Source of the DNA: Sediminivirga luteola
Lineage (GTDB): Bacteria > Actinomycetota > Actinomycetes > Actinomycetales > Brevibacteriaceae
Assembly (NCBI RefSeq): GCF_014639315.1
Contig: NZ_BMFY01000007.1
Location: forward strand, 62,001-126,000
Direction of reading: 5' to 3'
Length of the DNA: 64,000 nucleotides
Of the stretch, positions 9,609 to 16,683 are shown piece by piece. Numbering within the stretch: the stretch's first letter is position 1; each line of letters opens with the position of its first letter. The notes under the pieces are model-generated. The model was not told the origin of the DNA and ran no database searches. It saw nothing but the letters and a program-made list of their open reading frames with translations. A program made the translations under genes and the position numbers.

Positions 9609-10082
9609 ATGGCTATTCGCACGCAGCAGTCTCTGACGGGGTTCATCGCAACCGATCCGCAGCTGACTTACACCGAGAAGGGCGAAGCGCGGTTCTATGC
9701 GCGGGTCGGGCAGGAGAACTACCGGCGAGAGACCGACGGGTCGTTCACCAAGCTGGAGCCGGACTTCCACAACCTAGTGATCTACCGCGCCAGCGCCGAG
9801 CGCGCCTATGAGCGGTTCGCCAAGGGCGACAGCTTCGTCGCCGAGGGGTACGCCCACGAGTACTCCTACACCCGCGACGGCCAGCAGATCGAGGGTGAGG
9901 AGTTCGTAGCCAAGAAGATCGGCCACGACACGGCCCGCACCACCTACGAGGTCGCGCGCACCCGCCGCGAGGAGCCCACCGTCGAGCGGGCTGCCGAACG
10001 CGACGGCCCCGCCCGCAACGCCACGGCCCCTTCCGCCGCGAGCAATGCCAGCGCGAGCCGGCAGCCCGCGCTCGGCCTCTGA
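9609..10082 (+). CDS. ssb: Single-stranded DNA-binding protein of ICE-1
   Basis: A 157-residue OB-fold protein that would coat the transferred single strand. The start MAIRTQQSLTGFIATDPQLT and the later block EGEEFVAKKIGHD match the SSB at 55952..56398 very closely. The ATG at 9609 is preceded by an AGGAG-type site (about 9598). The frame is open further upstream, but that extension has no similarity to the paralogue. The C-terminal tail is Ala/Ser/Arg-rich and lacks the acidic DDDIPF tip of housekeeping SSB, so it may not recruit the usual host partners. It is followed 15 bp later by the next ICE gene. Confidence 0.88.
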   Translation: MAIRTQQSLTGFIATDPQLTYTEKGEARFYARVGQENYRRETDGSFTKLEPDFHNLVIYRASAERAYERFAKGDSFVAEGYAHEYSYTRDGQQIEGEEFVAKKIGHDTARTTYEVARTRREEPTVERAAERDGPARNATAPSAASNASASRQPALGL

Positions 10083-10097
10083 CCCCGAGACCCGACG

Positions 10098-10733
10098 ATG
10101 AATGAGCACACACCACCGAAGCCGCCGGACCTGGACGAGCCCGAACCTGACACCCCGCCTCCTTCTGAAAGCGGTCCGGCTGGTGGTGCGCGGGTGCTGG
10201 ACGAGCCGCCGCACCCGGTGAACTGGAACCTGCTGACCGCCAAGCAGGCCGCGATCGAGTGGCGGGAGCTGAACGCCTGGGTGGACTGGCTGCGCCACGC
10301 CTACGGTCTGCCCGCCAGTGTGGTGCCGCCGTTCTGGTACCGCCACCCAGAGTTGGTGTGGGAGCTGTCGGCGCTGCACGTTCATTGGCTGTGTAGCTAC
10401 GACCCCGAGCAAGACGGGTCCGCGGGGCTGGGGTGGCATCACGACTTCGCCGAAGCGAGGCTCCGGCTGCGCGACTGGGTCGCCGCGTCCGGAACGCGGG
10501 TGGACCGTGACCGGCCGACCCGTCAAGCCGTCTGGCCCGGCCAGGACGCTCCCGAGCCGGTCGAGGAGACCGTGATCGCCGACCGGGATGCGGACTTCGT
10601 GGCGTTCGTCAACGTCGACCTCGCCCGCCGTCGCGACGCCGAAGAGGCGTACTACGCCTCCCTGATCGCCCACGCCACCGACGGAGACGGTTTCGGTGAG
10701 CAGACCGGGCGCTCCGGCTCCGAGGCCGAGTAG
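10098..10733 (+). CDS. Conserved hypothetical ICE protein, Trp-rich
   Basis: A 211-residue protein, function unknown. An acidic, proline-rich N-terminal tail is followed by a conserved block with PHPVNWNLL, a WRELNAWVDWLR segment, YGLPASVVPPFWYRHPELVW and HWLCSYDPEQ. It has many Trp and Tyr residues and no membrane segment. It is a full-length paralogue of 56418..57011, also directly after ssb. The fixed position after ssb suggests a role with single-stranded DNA or recombination, but nothing in the sequence shows an activity. Confidence 0.8.
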   Translation: MNEHTPPKPPDLDEPEPDTPPPSESGPAGGARVLDEPPHPVNWNLLTAKQAAIEWRELNAWVDWLRHAYGLPASVVPPFWYRHPELVWELSALHVHWLCSYDPEQDGSAGLGWHHDFAEARLRLRDWVAASGTRVDRDRPTRQAVWPGQDAPEPVEETVIADRDADFVAFVNVDLARRRDAEEAYYASLIAHATDGDGFGEQTGRSGSEAE

Positions 10734-10744
10734 GTGCACGGGCG

Positions 10745-10945
10745 ATGGTGCGTTCCTATGACCGCAAGACCGACCGGGCCGGCGCGGACCGGCCGGTGCG
10801 GGTCCGGTTCGTCAGACGCGAGGAGATTGATGCCGAGAAGGTCGCCGAGGTCCTCATCCGTCTTGCTCTGCGCGCGGCCGGGGATGGCACCGCCACCGGA
10901 CGGGCCGGTGAGCACCTCCGCGGTCTGCTCGAACCGCGGCGGTAG
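10745..10945 (+). CDS. Small hypothetical ICE protein
   Basis: A 66-residue basic protein beginning MVRSYDRKTDRAGADRPVRV, with a helical segment EEIDAEKVAEVLIRLALRAA. It has the same position as the 79-residue gene at 57008..57247, between the Trp-rich protein and the recombinase, and a loosely similar core (a helix before a Gly/Pro-rich end). GC-ending codons support coding. Function unknown. Confidence 0.6.
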   Translation: MVRSYDRKTDRAGADRPVRVRFVRREEIDAEKVAEVLIRLALRAAGDGTATGRAGEHLRGLLEPRR

Positions 10946-10997
10946 ACTGGCGGGGTACGAACCACGATCACGGCGCCCACTGGCACCCGACCGTAAG

Positions 10998-11020
10998 CCC
11001 CACTGATGGGGTGTTCTTTT
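10998..11020 (+). terminator. Possible intrinsic terminator before the ICE-1 recombinase
   Basis: A short stem CCCCA/TGGGG with a CTGA loop (10998-11011) is followed by TGTTCTTTT. It ends the SSB operon and would separate it from the recombinase gene. The stem is only 5 bp, so strength is uncertain. Confidence 0.4.
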
Positions 11021-11097
11021 CGCATATCTGACGTGACCGCCACCCCGGCGCCCCAGCCGCCCGACCCTTGTCGGGCCTCTGAAAGGCGGTCACACCG

Positions 11098-13257
11098 ATG
11101 ACGCTCACCGACCACACCACCGGCCTGGACCTACGCGCCTTGCGCGCCCTGGCCGCCGGCACGACTCGTCGCGCCGACCACAGCGAGGAGCCGCCGGCCG
11201 ACGGTCTGGTGCCGGCAGTGTCCTACCTGCGGGTCTCGACCAAGGACCAGGCCACCCGCAACGGCCTCGAAGAGGGCCTGTCCATCCCCGCCCAGCGTGA
11301 TGCCGCCGCCAGGAAGGCCGAGCAGCTCGGCGCGGTCATCGTCAAGGAGTTCATCGAACCCGGCGAGTCCGCCAAGACCGCCAGGCGTCGCGCGTTGCAG
11401 GAGATGCTCGACTACCTGGCTGCGAATGCGGTGCAGTACTGCATCATCAACAAGGTCGACCGCCTCGCCCGCAACCGGCTCGACGACGCAATCATCCACG
11501 CCACCCTGCGCGGTGCCAACATCACCCTGGTCTCGGTCACCGAGAACATCGACGAGACCCCTTCCGGGATGCTGATGCACGGCATCCTGGCCTCGATGGC
11601 CGAGTTCTACTCCCTCAACCTCGCCCAAGAGGTCACCAAGGGCATGGTCCAGAAGGCCACCCTCGGCGGCACCCCCACCAAGGCCCCACTCGGCTACCTC
11701 AACGTCCGCACCACCGACGCCAAGGGCCGAGAAGTCCGCGACGTGCAGGTCGACCCCGAGCGTGCCGAGCTGATCCGGTTCGCGTTCACCGCCTACGCAG
11801 GCGGCGAGCACTCCCTCTCATCGCTGGCGCGGGAGTTGAAGACCCGCGGCCTGACCACCCGCCCCACACCGTCCCAGCCCGCCCGGCCCGTGACGACCAC
11901 CGCGTTGCACAAGATCCTGACCAACCCCTACTACCAGGGCACCGTCACCTTCCGCGGCATCACCTACGACGGCGCCCACACCCCACTGGTGGATTCGGAG
12001 ACCTGGCTGCGCGTGCAGACCCAGCTCGATGCGAAGAACGCCGTCGGAGAACGCCCGCAGAAGTACGACCACTACCTCAAAGGCAACCTCTACTGCTCCT
12101 GCGGCGCCAAGCTCATGATCGAACGCCCCCGCGACAAGAACGGCGAACGATACGAGTACTTCACCTGCTCCGGCCGCCGGAAGAAGACCGGCTGCACCCG
12201 CTCCGCCGTCCTCGCACCGCGAGTCGAGGACCGGATCGACCGGGACTACGGCACCAACGGCCTCACCACCGCCGAAGCCGAACAGATCGCCTCGGTGCTG
12301 CACCATGTGTTCGCCCAGCTCGAAGCCTCCAGCGACGACGAACGCAAGCTCCTCCAGACCCAGCGCGACAAGCTCGACGCCGAACGCCTCAAGCTCGTCC
12401 AGGCCCACTACGCCGACGCCATCCCCCTCGACCTGCTCAAGGCCGAACAGGACCGCATCCGCACCAGCCTGGACGCGATCACGAACCGTCTCGACGGCCT
12501 CGCGACCACCTACCGCGACGCACACGACGGGCTCGATCAGCTCCTCGGCGTCCTCACCGACCTTGGCGATCTCTACGCCCGATGCGAACCCACTGAACGC
12601 CGGATGCTCAACCGCGCCCTCTTCAAGCGCATCGTCGTCGACGAAGACGAGAACATCACGTTCTTCCCCACCGAGCCCGCAGCCACCGTCCTCGCCCACG
12701 CTCGCAGCGGTGGGACCACCGAACCCAGCCCGGACGCGAAACTGCCCCGTCATCAGACGGGGCAGGTTTCGAATTTCTCGACTTACGTGGACCTCCGTAG
12801 CAGCTTCTCAAACCCCCGGAAGCCGCTCGGATCGCTGATTTCCCGCGTCCTACGGAGATCGCCGGGTCGTCGGCCGCACACTCAGCGTGCTCAGATCGCC
12901 GATGGGCGCGGTCCGGTGCGTGAGAATTCGCGTCAGTCTCAAACCCGTTTGAGCGTCTCCAATCGAGCCGAGCTGGTCGCCGGTTACGCCGCTGGTGTGC
13001 CCGTGCGCGAGCTGGCGACACGATTCAACGTGCACCGCGGCACCGTGCGGGAGATAGCTCGGGAGGCGGGCTTGGCGGCGCGTCGCCCGGAGTTGCCCGA
13101 CGCGATCCGAGTGGACGCCGCTCAGCTCTATGCGGGTGGGATGACGCTCGCTCAGGTCGCCGCGCGACTCGGAGTAAGCCATGAGGCCGTGCGCTCGGCG
13201 GTGCTCGCGTGCGGCGGGACCATCCGTGTCGGCGGTCGTCGCCGGGTCGGCGCCTGA
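11098..13257 (+). CDS. Large serine recombinase fused to tandem HTH C-terminus
   Basis: A 719-residue integrase/excisionase of the large serine recombinase family. The catalytic domain has YLRVSTKDQ with the nucleophile Ser47, and the zinc-ribbon region has LYCSCGAKL and YFTCSGRRKKTGC. A coiled-coil-like stretch follows from about residue 395. It aligns with the ICE-2 recombinase (571 aa) up to about residue 545. The remaining 170 residues are unlike that protein and contain two HTH-like repeats (ELVAGYAAGVPVRELATRF and a second around LAQVAARLGVSHEAVRSAV). Such repeats resemble the small resolvase-associated HTH proteins often found beside recombinases. A terminator-like hairpin sits inside the junction (12742-12765), so the long form looks like a gene fusion. 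Confidence 0.85.
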   Translation: MTLTDHTTGLDLRALRALAAGTTRRADHSEEPPADGLVPAVSYLRVSTKDQATRNGLEEGLSIPAQRDAAARKAEQLGAVIVKEFIEPGESAKTARRRALQEMLDYLAANAVQYCIINKVDRLARNRLDDAIIHATLRGANITLVSVTENIDETPSGMLMHGILASMAEFYSLNLAQEVTKGMVQKATLGGTPTKAPLGYLNVRTTDAKGREVRDVQVDPERAELIRFAFTAYAGGEHSLSSLARELKTRGLTTRPTPSQPARPVTTTALHKILTNPYYQGTVTFRGITYDGAHTPLVDSETWLRVQTQLDAKNAVGERPQKYDHYLKGNLYCSCGAKLMIERPRDKNGERYEYFTCSGRRKKTGCTRSAVLAPRVEDRIDRDYGTNGLTTAEAEQIASVLHHVFAQLEASSDDERKLLQTQRDKLDAERLKLVQAHYADAIPLDLLKAEQDRIRTSLDAITNRLDGLATTYRDAHDGLDQLLGVLTDLGDLYARCEPTERRMLNRALFKRIVVDEDENITFFPTEPAATVLAHARSGGTTEPSPDAKLPRHQTGQVSNFSTYVDLRSSFSNPRKPLGSLISRVLRRSPGRRPHTQRAQIADGRGPVRENSRQSQTRLSVSNRAELVAGYAAGVPVRELATRFNVHRGTVREIAREAGLAARRPELPDAIRVDAAQLYAGGMTLAQVAARLGVSHEAVRSAVLACGGTIRVGGRRRVGA
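12742..12765. terminator. Hairpin embedded at the recombinase/HTH junction
   Basis: A perfect 10-bp stem CTGCCCCGTC / GACGGGGCAG with an ATCA loop, followed by GTTTCGAATTTC. It lies exactly where recombinase homology ends and is now translated inside the 719-aa frame. It was probably the original recombinase terminator. Downstream on the minus strand (stop at 12783-12785) a short frame ends GFEKLLRRST, which looks like the tail of an unrelated gene and supports a junction here. Confidence 0.5.
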
Positions 13258-13269
13258 GTTCTTCACACC

Positions 13270-13662
13270 TCACCGGATACCTATCGCGTCCACCACGGCC
13301 CGCTCTTTTGCGTCGTCTGCTTCGCTGGGCGAGCTGGCGCGCTCGCGACGGGCGGTGACGGACTCGCGGACACGGGCGCGGATTAGGAGCACAGCGCTGA
13401 CCGGCCCGATCCAGAGCATCTTGAGCATGTTCCAGATCGCCCACAGCACTGCGAGGTGGAGCCATCCGGGTGCGCCGTCCTCGATGAGTTGGACACAGAC
13501 GTTCGCGATCAGGATGTACGGGACTGCGAGCAGCATCGCGGGGATACCCCACTTCAAGCCGCGTCGGTGAGTTCGGATCGCATCCAGCAGGATGTTGGTG
13601 GGCATGTAGCGCCGCAGGAAGTAGCGGGTGTGGACGCTGACGGTCCAGATCAGACGGATCAT
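13270..13662 (-). CDS. Small membrane protein of unknown function
   Basis: A 130-residue protein starting MIRLIWTVSVHTRYFLRRYM, with two hydrophobic segments (PAMLLAVPYILIANVCVQLI and the LAVLWAIWNMLKMLWIGPVS region) and a charged C-terminal tail. The ATG at 13662 has a GGAGAGG site 7 bp upstream, so the longer frame to 13743 is unlikely. Similar small proteins are common in actinobacterial accessory regions without a known role. It converges with the recombinase gene. Confidence 0.7.
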   Translation of the reverse strand: MIRLIWTVSVHTRYFLRRYMPTNILLDAIRTHRRGLKWGIPAMLLAVPYILIANVCVQLIEDGAPGWLHLAVLWAIWNMLKMLWIGPVSAVLLIRARVRESVTARRERASSPSEADDAKERAVVDAIGIR

Positions 13663-13855
13663 GGTCTTCCTCTCCATCGCACAGTTAATATGACGAGGCG
13701 GTGCGTTGAAGAGTGACCCGAGGGTCTGCCGCGAGCGGCGCATTACAGAGGAGAAATCCGCCTCGAGGCCAAGTCTACGCCTCGGGCCGGACGTGAAGGA
13801 AGGGACGGGCGAACTCGCACCGAGCCCAGGCCGATCGCCCGCTGCTGGGTCGCAA

Positions 13856-14428
13856 CTATCGGTAGGAGCTGGGCGCCTTAGACCACTTGGCGCGAGCGCG
13901 TTCCATGACCTTGCGGGCGCCGCTGTGGTTCATCCTCCAGCGGGCGACAGCGAGGCTGACGTGGTAGGCATCCGCGGCCTCCTCGTCGGTGGCGTTCGCT
14001 CGGGCGAGCCGGAAGGCTCCGTCGTTGGGGATCAGCATCTCCCCCGAGAGCCAGTCGGCTTCGGCTTCTTGGTCGCCGCCCAGCCCACACTTCCTCTCGT
14101 CGGAAAGCGAAACGCCGAACTGGTGCTCCAGGACGACGTGGGCGAGTTCGTGGCACATGGTGGTGCGCCGACGAGTCAAGGGCTGAGCATCGTTCTCCAG
14201 GATGACCACCCCGCTGCCGTTCGGGATCAGCGCCCCGGATAGTGCGCTCCCGTCCGCTCGTAGGAAGTGGTCGCGCGCCACACCATCGAGGTCGCTGAGC
14301 TGGACGACGGGGATGCCGTACTCAGACGCGAAGGCATAGGGGTCGAACGGCGCGTGCGCGTCGAGGCCGATTTCGGTTCGTAGCTCCAACGCGAGGCGCT
14401 TCGCCTCGGTCTTGAATCCTCGACGCAC
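13856..14428 (-). CDS. capP: CapP-like ImmA/IrrE metallopeptidase
   Basis: A 190-residue zinc peptidase of the ImmA/IrrE family. The HExxH site is in TTMCHELAHVVLEHQ (about residue 90), with downstream acidic residues in QEAEADWLSGEMLIP that supply the third ligand. The start is GTG 14428, 3 bp after the stop of the repressor gene. In characterised CBASS loci a protease of this type, CapP, is activated on DNA damage and cleaves the repressor CapH to switch on the operon. Here the pair is divergent from a CBASS operon, which supports the same job. A generic ImmA-type element regulator is the alternative. Confidence 0.82.
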   Translation of the reverse strand: MRRGFKTEAKRLALELRTEIGLDAHAPFDPYAFASEYGIPVVQLSDLDGVARDHFLRADGSALSGALIPNGSGVVILENDAQPLTRRRTTMCHELAHVVLEHQFGVSLSDERKCGLGGDQEAEADWLSGEMLIPNDGAFRLARANATDEEAADAYHVSLAVARWRMNHSGARKVMERARAKWSKAPSSYR

Positions 14429-14431
14429 GAG

Positions 14432-14800
14432 TCATCCCTGGGCCCGTGCACGTTCGATGGTCGCGCCGATCACCTGCTGCAGGTACTTGACGTCGGTTTC
14501 GCTGAGGTCCTTCCGGGCGCGCAGGAGCGGTGCGAGCTGGGCCATGAGGTCGGGTTCGCGAGTGTCGTCGGCGTCACGTTCTCCCTCGTGCTCGAAGAAG
14601 TCCTCGGCCGGGAGTCGGAGCCAGGCGATGATCGTGGCGAAGCCATCGGTGTCTGGCTTGAGGCCGTTGCCGAGCCGGGAGAGCAAGGAGGGGCTCACGC
14701 CGATCTCACCGGCCAGTGCTCGCCAGGAGAGTTGGCGCTCTTGACGCGCGGCGTCTAGGGCGGAGTACAGCGCGGCCGTGTTGATCGTGGTTTTGGCCAT
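14432..14800 (-). CDS. capH: CapH-like XRE-family repressor
   Basis: A 122-residue protein with an N-terminal XRE helix-turn-helix (WRALAGEIGVSPSLLSRLG, about residues 26-44) and a helical C-terminal segment (LSETDVKYLQQVIGATIERA) that could form the dimer. The linker holds a Phe-Phe pair at residues 68-69 (AEDFFEHEG). It is in one operon with the peptidase gene and divergent from the CBASS genes, with a near-palindrome at 14811-14826 just upstream. The expected role is to repress CBASS transcription until cleaved by CapP. Assignment is by family, pairing and position. Confidence 0.82.
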   Translation of the reverse strand: MAKTTINTAALYSALDAARQERQLSWRALAGEIGVSPSLLSRLGNGLKPDTDGFATIIAWLRLPAEDFFEHEGERDADDTREPDLMAQLAPLLRARKDLSETDVKYLQQVIGATIERARAQG

Positions 14801-14810
14801 ACCCCCAGTG

Positions 14811-14826
14811 TGTCACATCTGCGACA
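14811..14826. promoter_or_regulatory. Putative CapH operator
   Basis: The sequence TGTCACATCTGCGACA is a palindrome with one mismatch, 11 bp upstream of the capH ATG and in the shared intergenic region with the CBASS operon. A TTAGAAT element at about 14852-14858 is a possible -10 for the rightward promoter. Operator function is inferred. Confidence 0.45.
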
Positions 14827-14902
14827 GTCCGTCGCCTCCGACACGGAGTGTGTTAGAATTGAAACGCAGCATCGAGTCTAGAACACCGAGGAGGTGAGGA
14901 GC

Positions 14903-15022
14903 ATGGCAGGCAAGCGAGGGCGCAGCGCGGTCACGGGTCGGTTCGTGAAGCAGTCCACGGTGAAGCGTCACCCGAAGACCACGACCAACGAGACCACCGG
15001 CAAGCGCAGCAAGAAGAAGTAG
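14903..15022 (+). CDS. 39-residue basic peptide, first gene of CBASS operon
   Basis: A short open frame MAGKRGRSAVTGRFVKQSTV that continues to a run of lysines (RSKKK). Twelve of 39 residues are Lys or Arg. The ATG follows an excellent AGGAGGTGAGG ribosome site, and codons end mainly in G/C. No membrane segment. Small proteins with a RSAVTGRFV-type core followed by HPKTT are familiar from actinobacterial mobile DNA but have no assigned function. It is 84 bp upstream of the CD-NTase gene on the same strand and probably shares its promoter. A nucleic-acid-binding or regulatory role is a guess from charge. Confidence 0.75.
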   Translation: MAGKRGRSAVTGRFVKQSTVKRHPKTTTNETTGKRSKKK

Positions 15023-15106
15023 GCAACGAGCCGCACCTGCTCGACGCAGCAATGTCGGTGGCAGTAACTACGGTGATCGAACGACGAACCAACCAGGAGA
15101 ACGACT

Positions 15107-16072
15107 ATGAGTGTGACGGACGCCTTCAAGACCTTTCAGGACGTCGTGAACGCTGACATCACACACGTCCGCGAAGCGCGCGCCCGGCGCGATCTCTTCA
15201 AGAGTGCCTTCGGCACCGAGGACGATGTGGAGGAAGTCATCGCGTCCGGATCGCTCGCGCGAGGGACGCACAAGGACCCGATCCATGACGTCGATGTGAT
15301 CGTCGTCTTCGATCAGGACGATCATCCTGAGTGGGGAGCGCCGGGAGGTTCCGCCGCGGACGCTCTCGATCACACGCGCGAGCGTGTCAACGCGCTGCTC
15401 GGGGCGACGAACGGCACCTACGACCACGCCGTCCGACTGGCCCGGTGGCGCAACCATGCCGTCAAGTGCTTCCTAGATGACCCTGACGATCCTGACGCTT
15501 TCACGGTTGATGCCATGCCAGCACTTCGCCGCGATGGGCGGCTCCTCATTCCTGAAGCACTCTCGGAAGACTGGGTCGCTTGCGACCCCGAGTCCCTGAT
15601 CGCCGAGGTCGCGGATAGGCACGCACAGTGGAACAAGTTCGCCGGCACTGTTCGGATGCTCAAGTGGTGGGCCGCCGAGCAAGACACCAAGATCAAGTCT
15701 CTCGTCATGGAGGTCCTCGCGCTCGACTTCCTGCCGACGGACGTCAACCAGCCCGCTGCGATCAAGCAGTTCTTCGTCAGCGCCTGCTACCACATTGAGG
15801 GTGGGAACGAAGTCGCCGATCCTGCTGGGCTCTGTGGACCGATTCAGCCTGACATCGACTACTGCGAGTTCGCCGATTCCCTTGGATCTGCACGAGATAA
15901 CGCGATCAAGGCCTTCCAGGCACAGGCGAACAACGACACTGCCGCTGCGATTAAGCACTGGGGTGAGGTGTTTGGGGACGACTTCCCGAAGCCTCCCGCC
16001 TCCACTGGCAACCCGGCGCCTGCGGTCGTACCAGCGGCGCCCCGACCGGTGAAGGACACTCCGCAGGGATGA
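15107..16072 (+). CDS. CBASS CD-NTase (cGAS-like nucleotidyltransferase)
   Basis: A 321-residue enzyme that makes a cyclic oligonucleotide alarm signal on phage infection. The nucleotidyltransferase motif is GSLARGTHKDPIHDVDV, with Gly48-Ser49, Asp61 and Asp63, and a third acidic residue at about Asp135 (FTVDAMP). The helical C-terminal domain is of usual size. The tail is Pro/Ala-rich and ends in KDTPQG: a C-terminal glycine is what E2/E1 machinery of type II CBASS conjugates to targets. Its stop overlaps the E2 gene by 4 nt. The nucleotide product cannot be read from sequence, but the SAVED effector downstream predicts a cyclic trinucleotide. Confidence 0.9.
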   Translation: MSVTDAFKTFQDVVNADITHVREARARRDLFKSAFGTEDDVEEVIASGSLARGTHKDPIHDVDVIVVFDQDDHPEWGAPGGSAADALDHTRERVNALLGATNGTYDHAVRLARWRNHAVKCFLDDPDDPDAFTVDAMPALRRDGRLLIPEALSEDWVACDPESLIAEVADRHAQWNKFAGTVRMLKWWAAEQDTKIKSLVMEVLALDFLPTDVNQPAAIKQFFVSACYHIEGGNEVADPAGLCGPIQPDIDYCEFADSLGSARDNAIKAFQAQANNDTAAAIKHWGEVFGDDFPKPPASTGNPAPAVVPAAPRPVKDTPQG

Positions 16073-16683
16073 CTCGCGCAACAGGGCCGGATCGCGGCGC
16101 GGGCACCGCGGCGCTCAACCCCGTGCTCTGGACTGAACGTGAACCTGTGCGACTGGCGCGCGACCAAGATGAAGTCCAGGCTTTCGCGCCGTTGCTCGAA
16201 TACCAGAGTCCAGCAGACGACGGCTTGCCGCACGGCGGATGGATCGGCGTGCTCCCCCGCTGGCCGTTCGAGCGGCCGCAGCCCAATGCTCTCGACGAGC
16301 TGCTCGGGGACCAGGAACTGCGGGTGCTCGTCGCCTACTCCGCGGCGCACCCGATGGTGCCGCCGACCATCTACTCCCTCGATCCGGAGCCGTCGATCTG
16401 GGAACAGACACAGTCCGCATGGCACGTAGCCCCAGGAGGATCGCTCTGTCTGCTCCAGAGCGATGGCGGCTGGCAGCCCGAAGCCAGCCTCACCGAGCTT
16501 CTGGCGAAGGCATCGGGGTGGCGAATCGAGTACGCCCTCATGAAGGCTGGAGTCATCAATGAGATGTCGGTCCATGGCATCGTCTCTGACCCCTCACACG
16601 ACCACCTGATTGACCGAGCGATTCAGCGAGCAGCTCCAACACCGGACCCGACCGAGGCGGGAGACACAGATGTCTCCCCATAA
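16069..16683 (+). CDS. E2-like ubiquitin-transfer protein of CBASS
   Basis: A 204-residue E2-fold protein. The signature is a PMVPPTIYSL segment followed by GGSLCLLQSDGGWQPEASL, where Cys127 is the predicted catalytic cysteine and WxP is typical of prokaryotic E2 domains. It would accept the CD-NTase C-terminus from the E1 and transfer it to a target, priming the synthase. In most type II CBASS this domain is fused to E1 as Cap2. Here it is a separate gene overlapping the E1 gene by 14 nt. Function is by family and operon context. Confidence 0.82.
   Translation: MTRATGPDRGAGTAALNPVLWTEREPVRLARDQDEVQAFAPLLEYQSPADDGLPHGGWIGVLPRWPFERPQPNALDELLGDQELRVLVAYSAAHPMVPPTIYSLDPEPSIWEQTQSAWHVAPGGSLCLLQSDGGWQPEASLTELLAKASGWRIEYALMKAGVINEMSVHGIVSDPSHDHLIDRAIQRAAPTPDPTEAGDTDVSP

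Larger units (their letters stand above)
1..12740 (+). mobile_element. ICE-like element 1, right-hand part
   Basis: This is the right arm of an integrative conjugative element; its left part lies outside the window. It carries in order the VirB4 end, a conserved hypothetical, a VirD4 coupling protein, a methylase/helicase, a DUF4238 cargo protein, SSB, two small proteins and a large serine recombinase. The order matches 52.0-59.1 kb except that the helicase and DUF4238 genes are extra here. The right boundary is inferred from where the recombinase homology ends, near 12.74 kb. No tRNA remnant is visible there. Confidence 0.8.
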
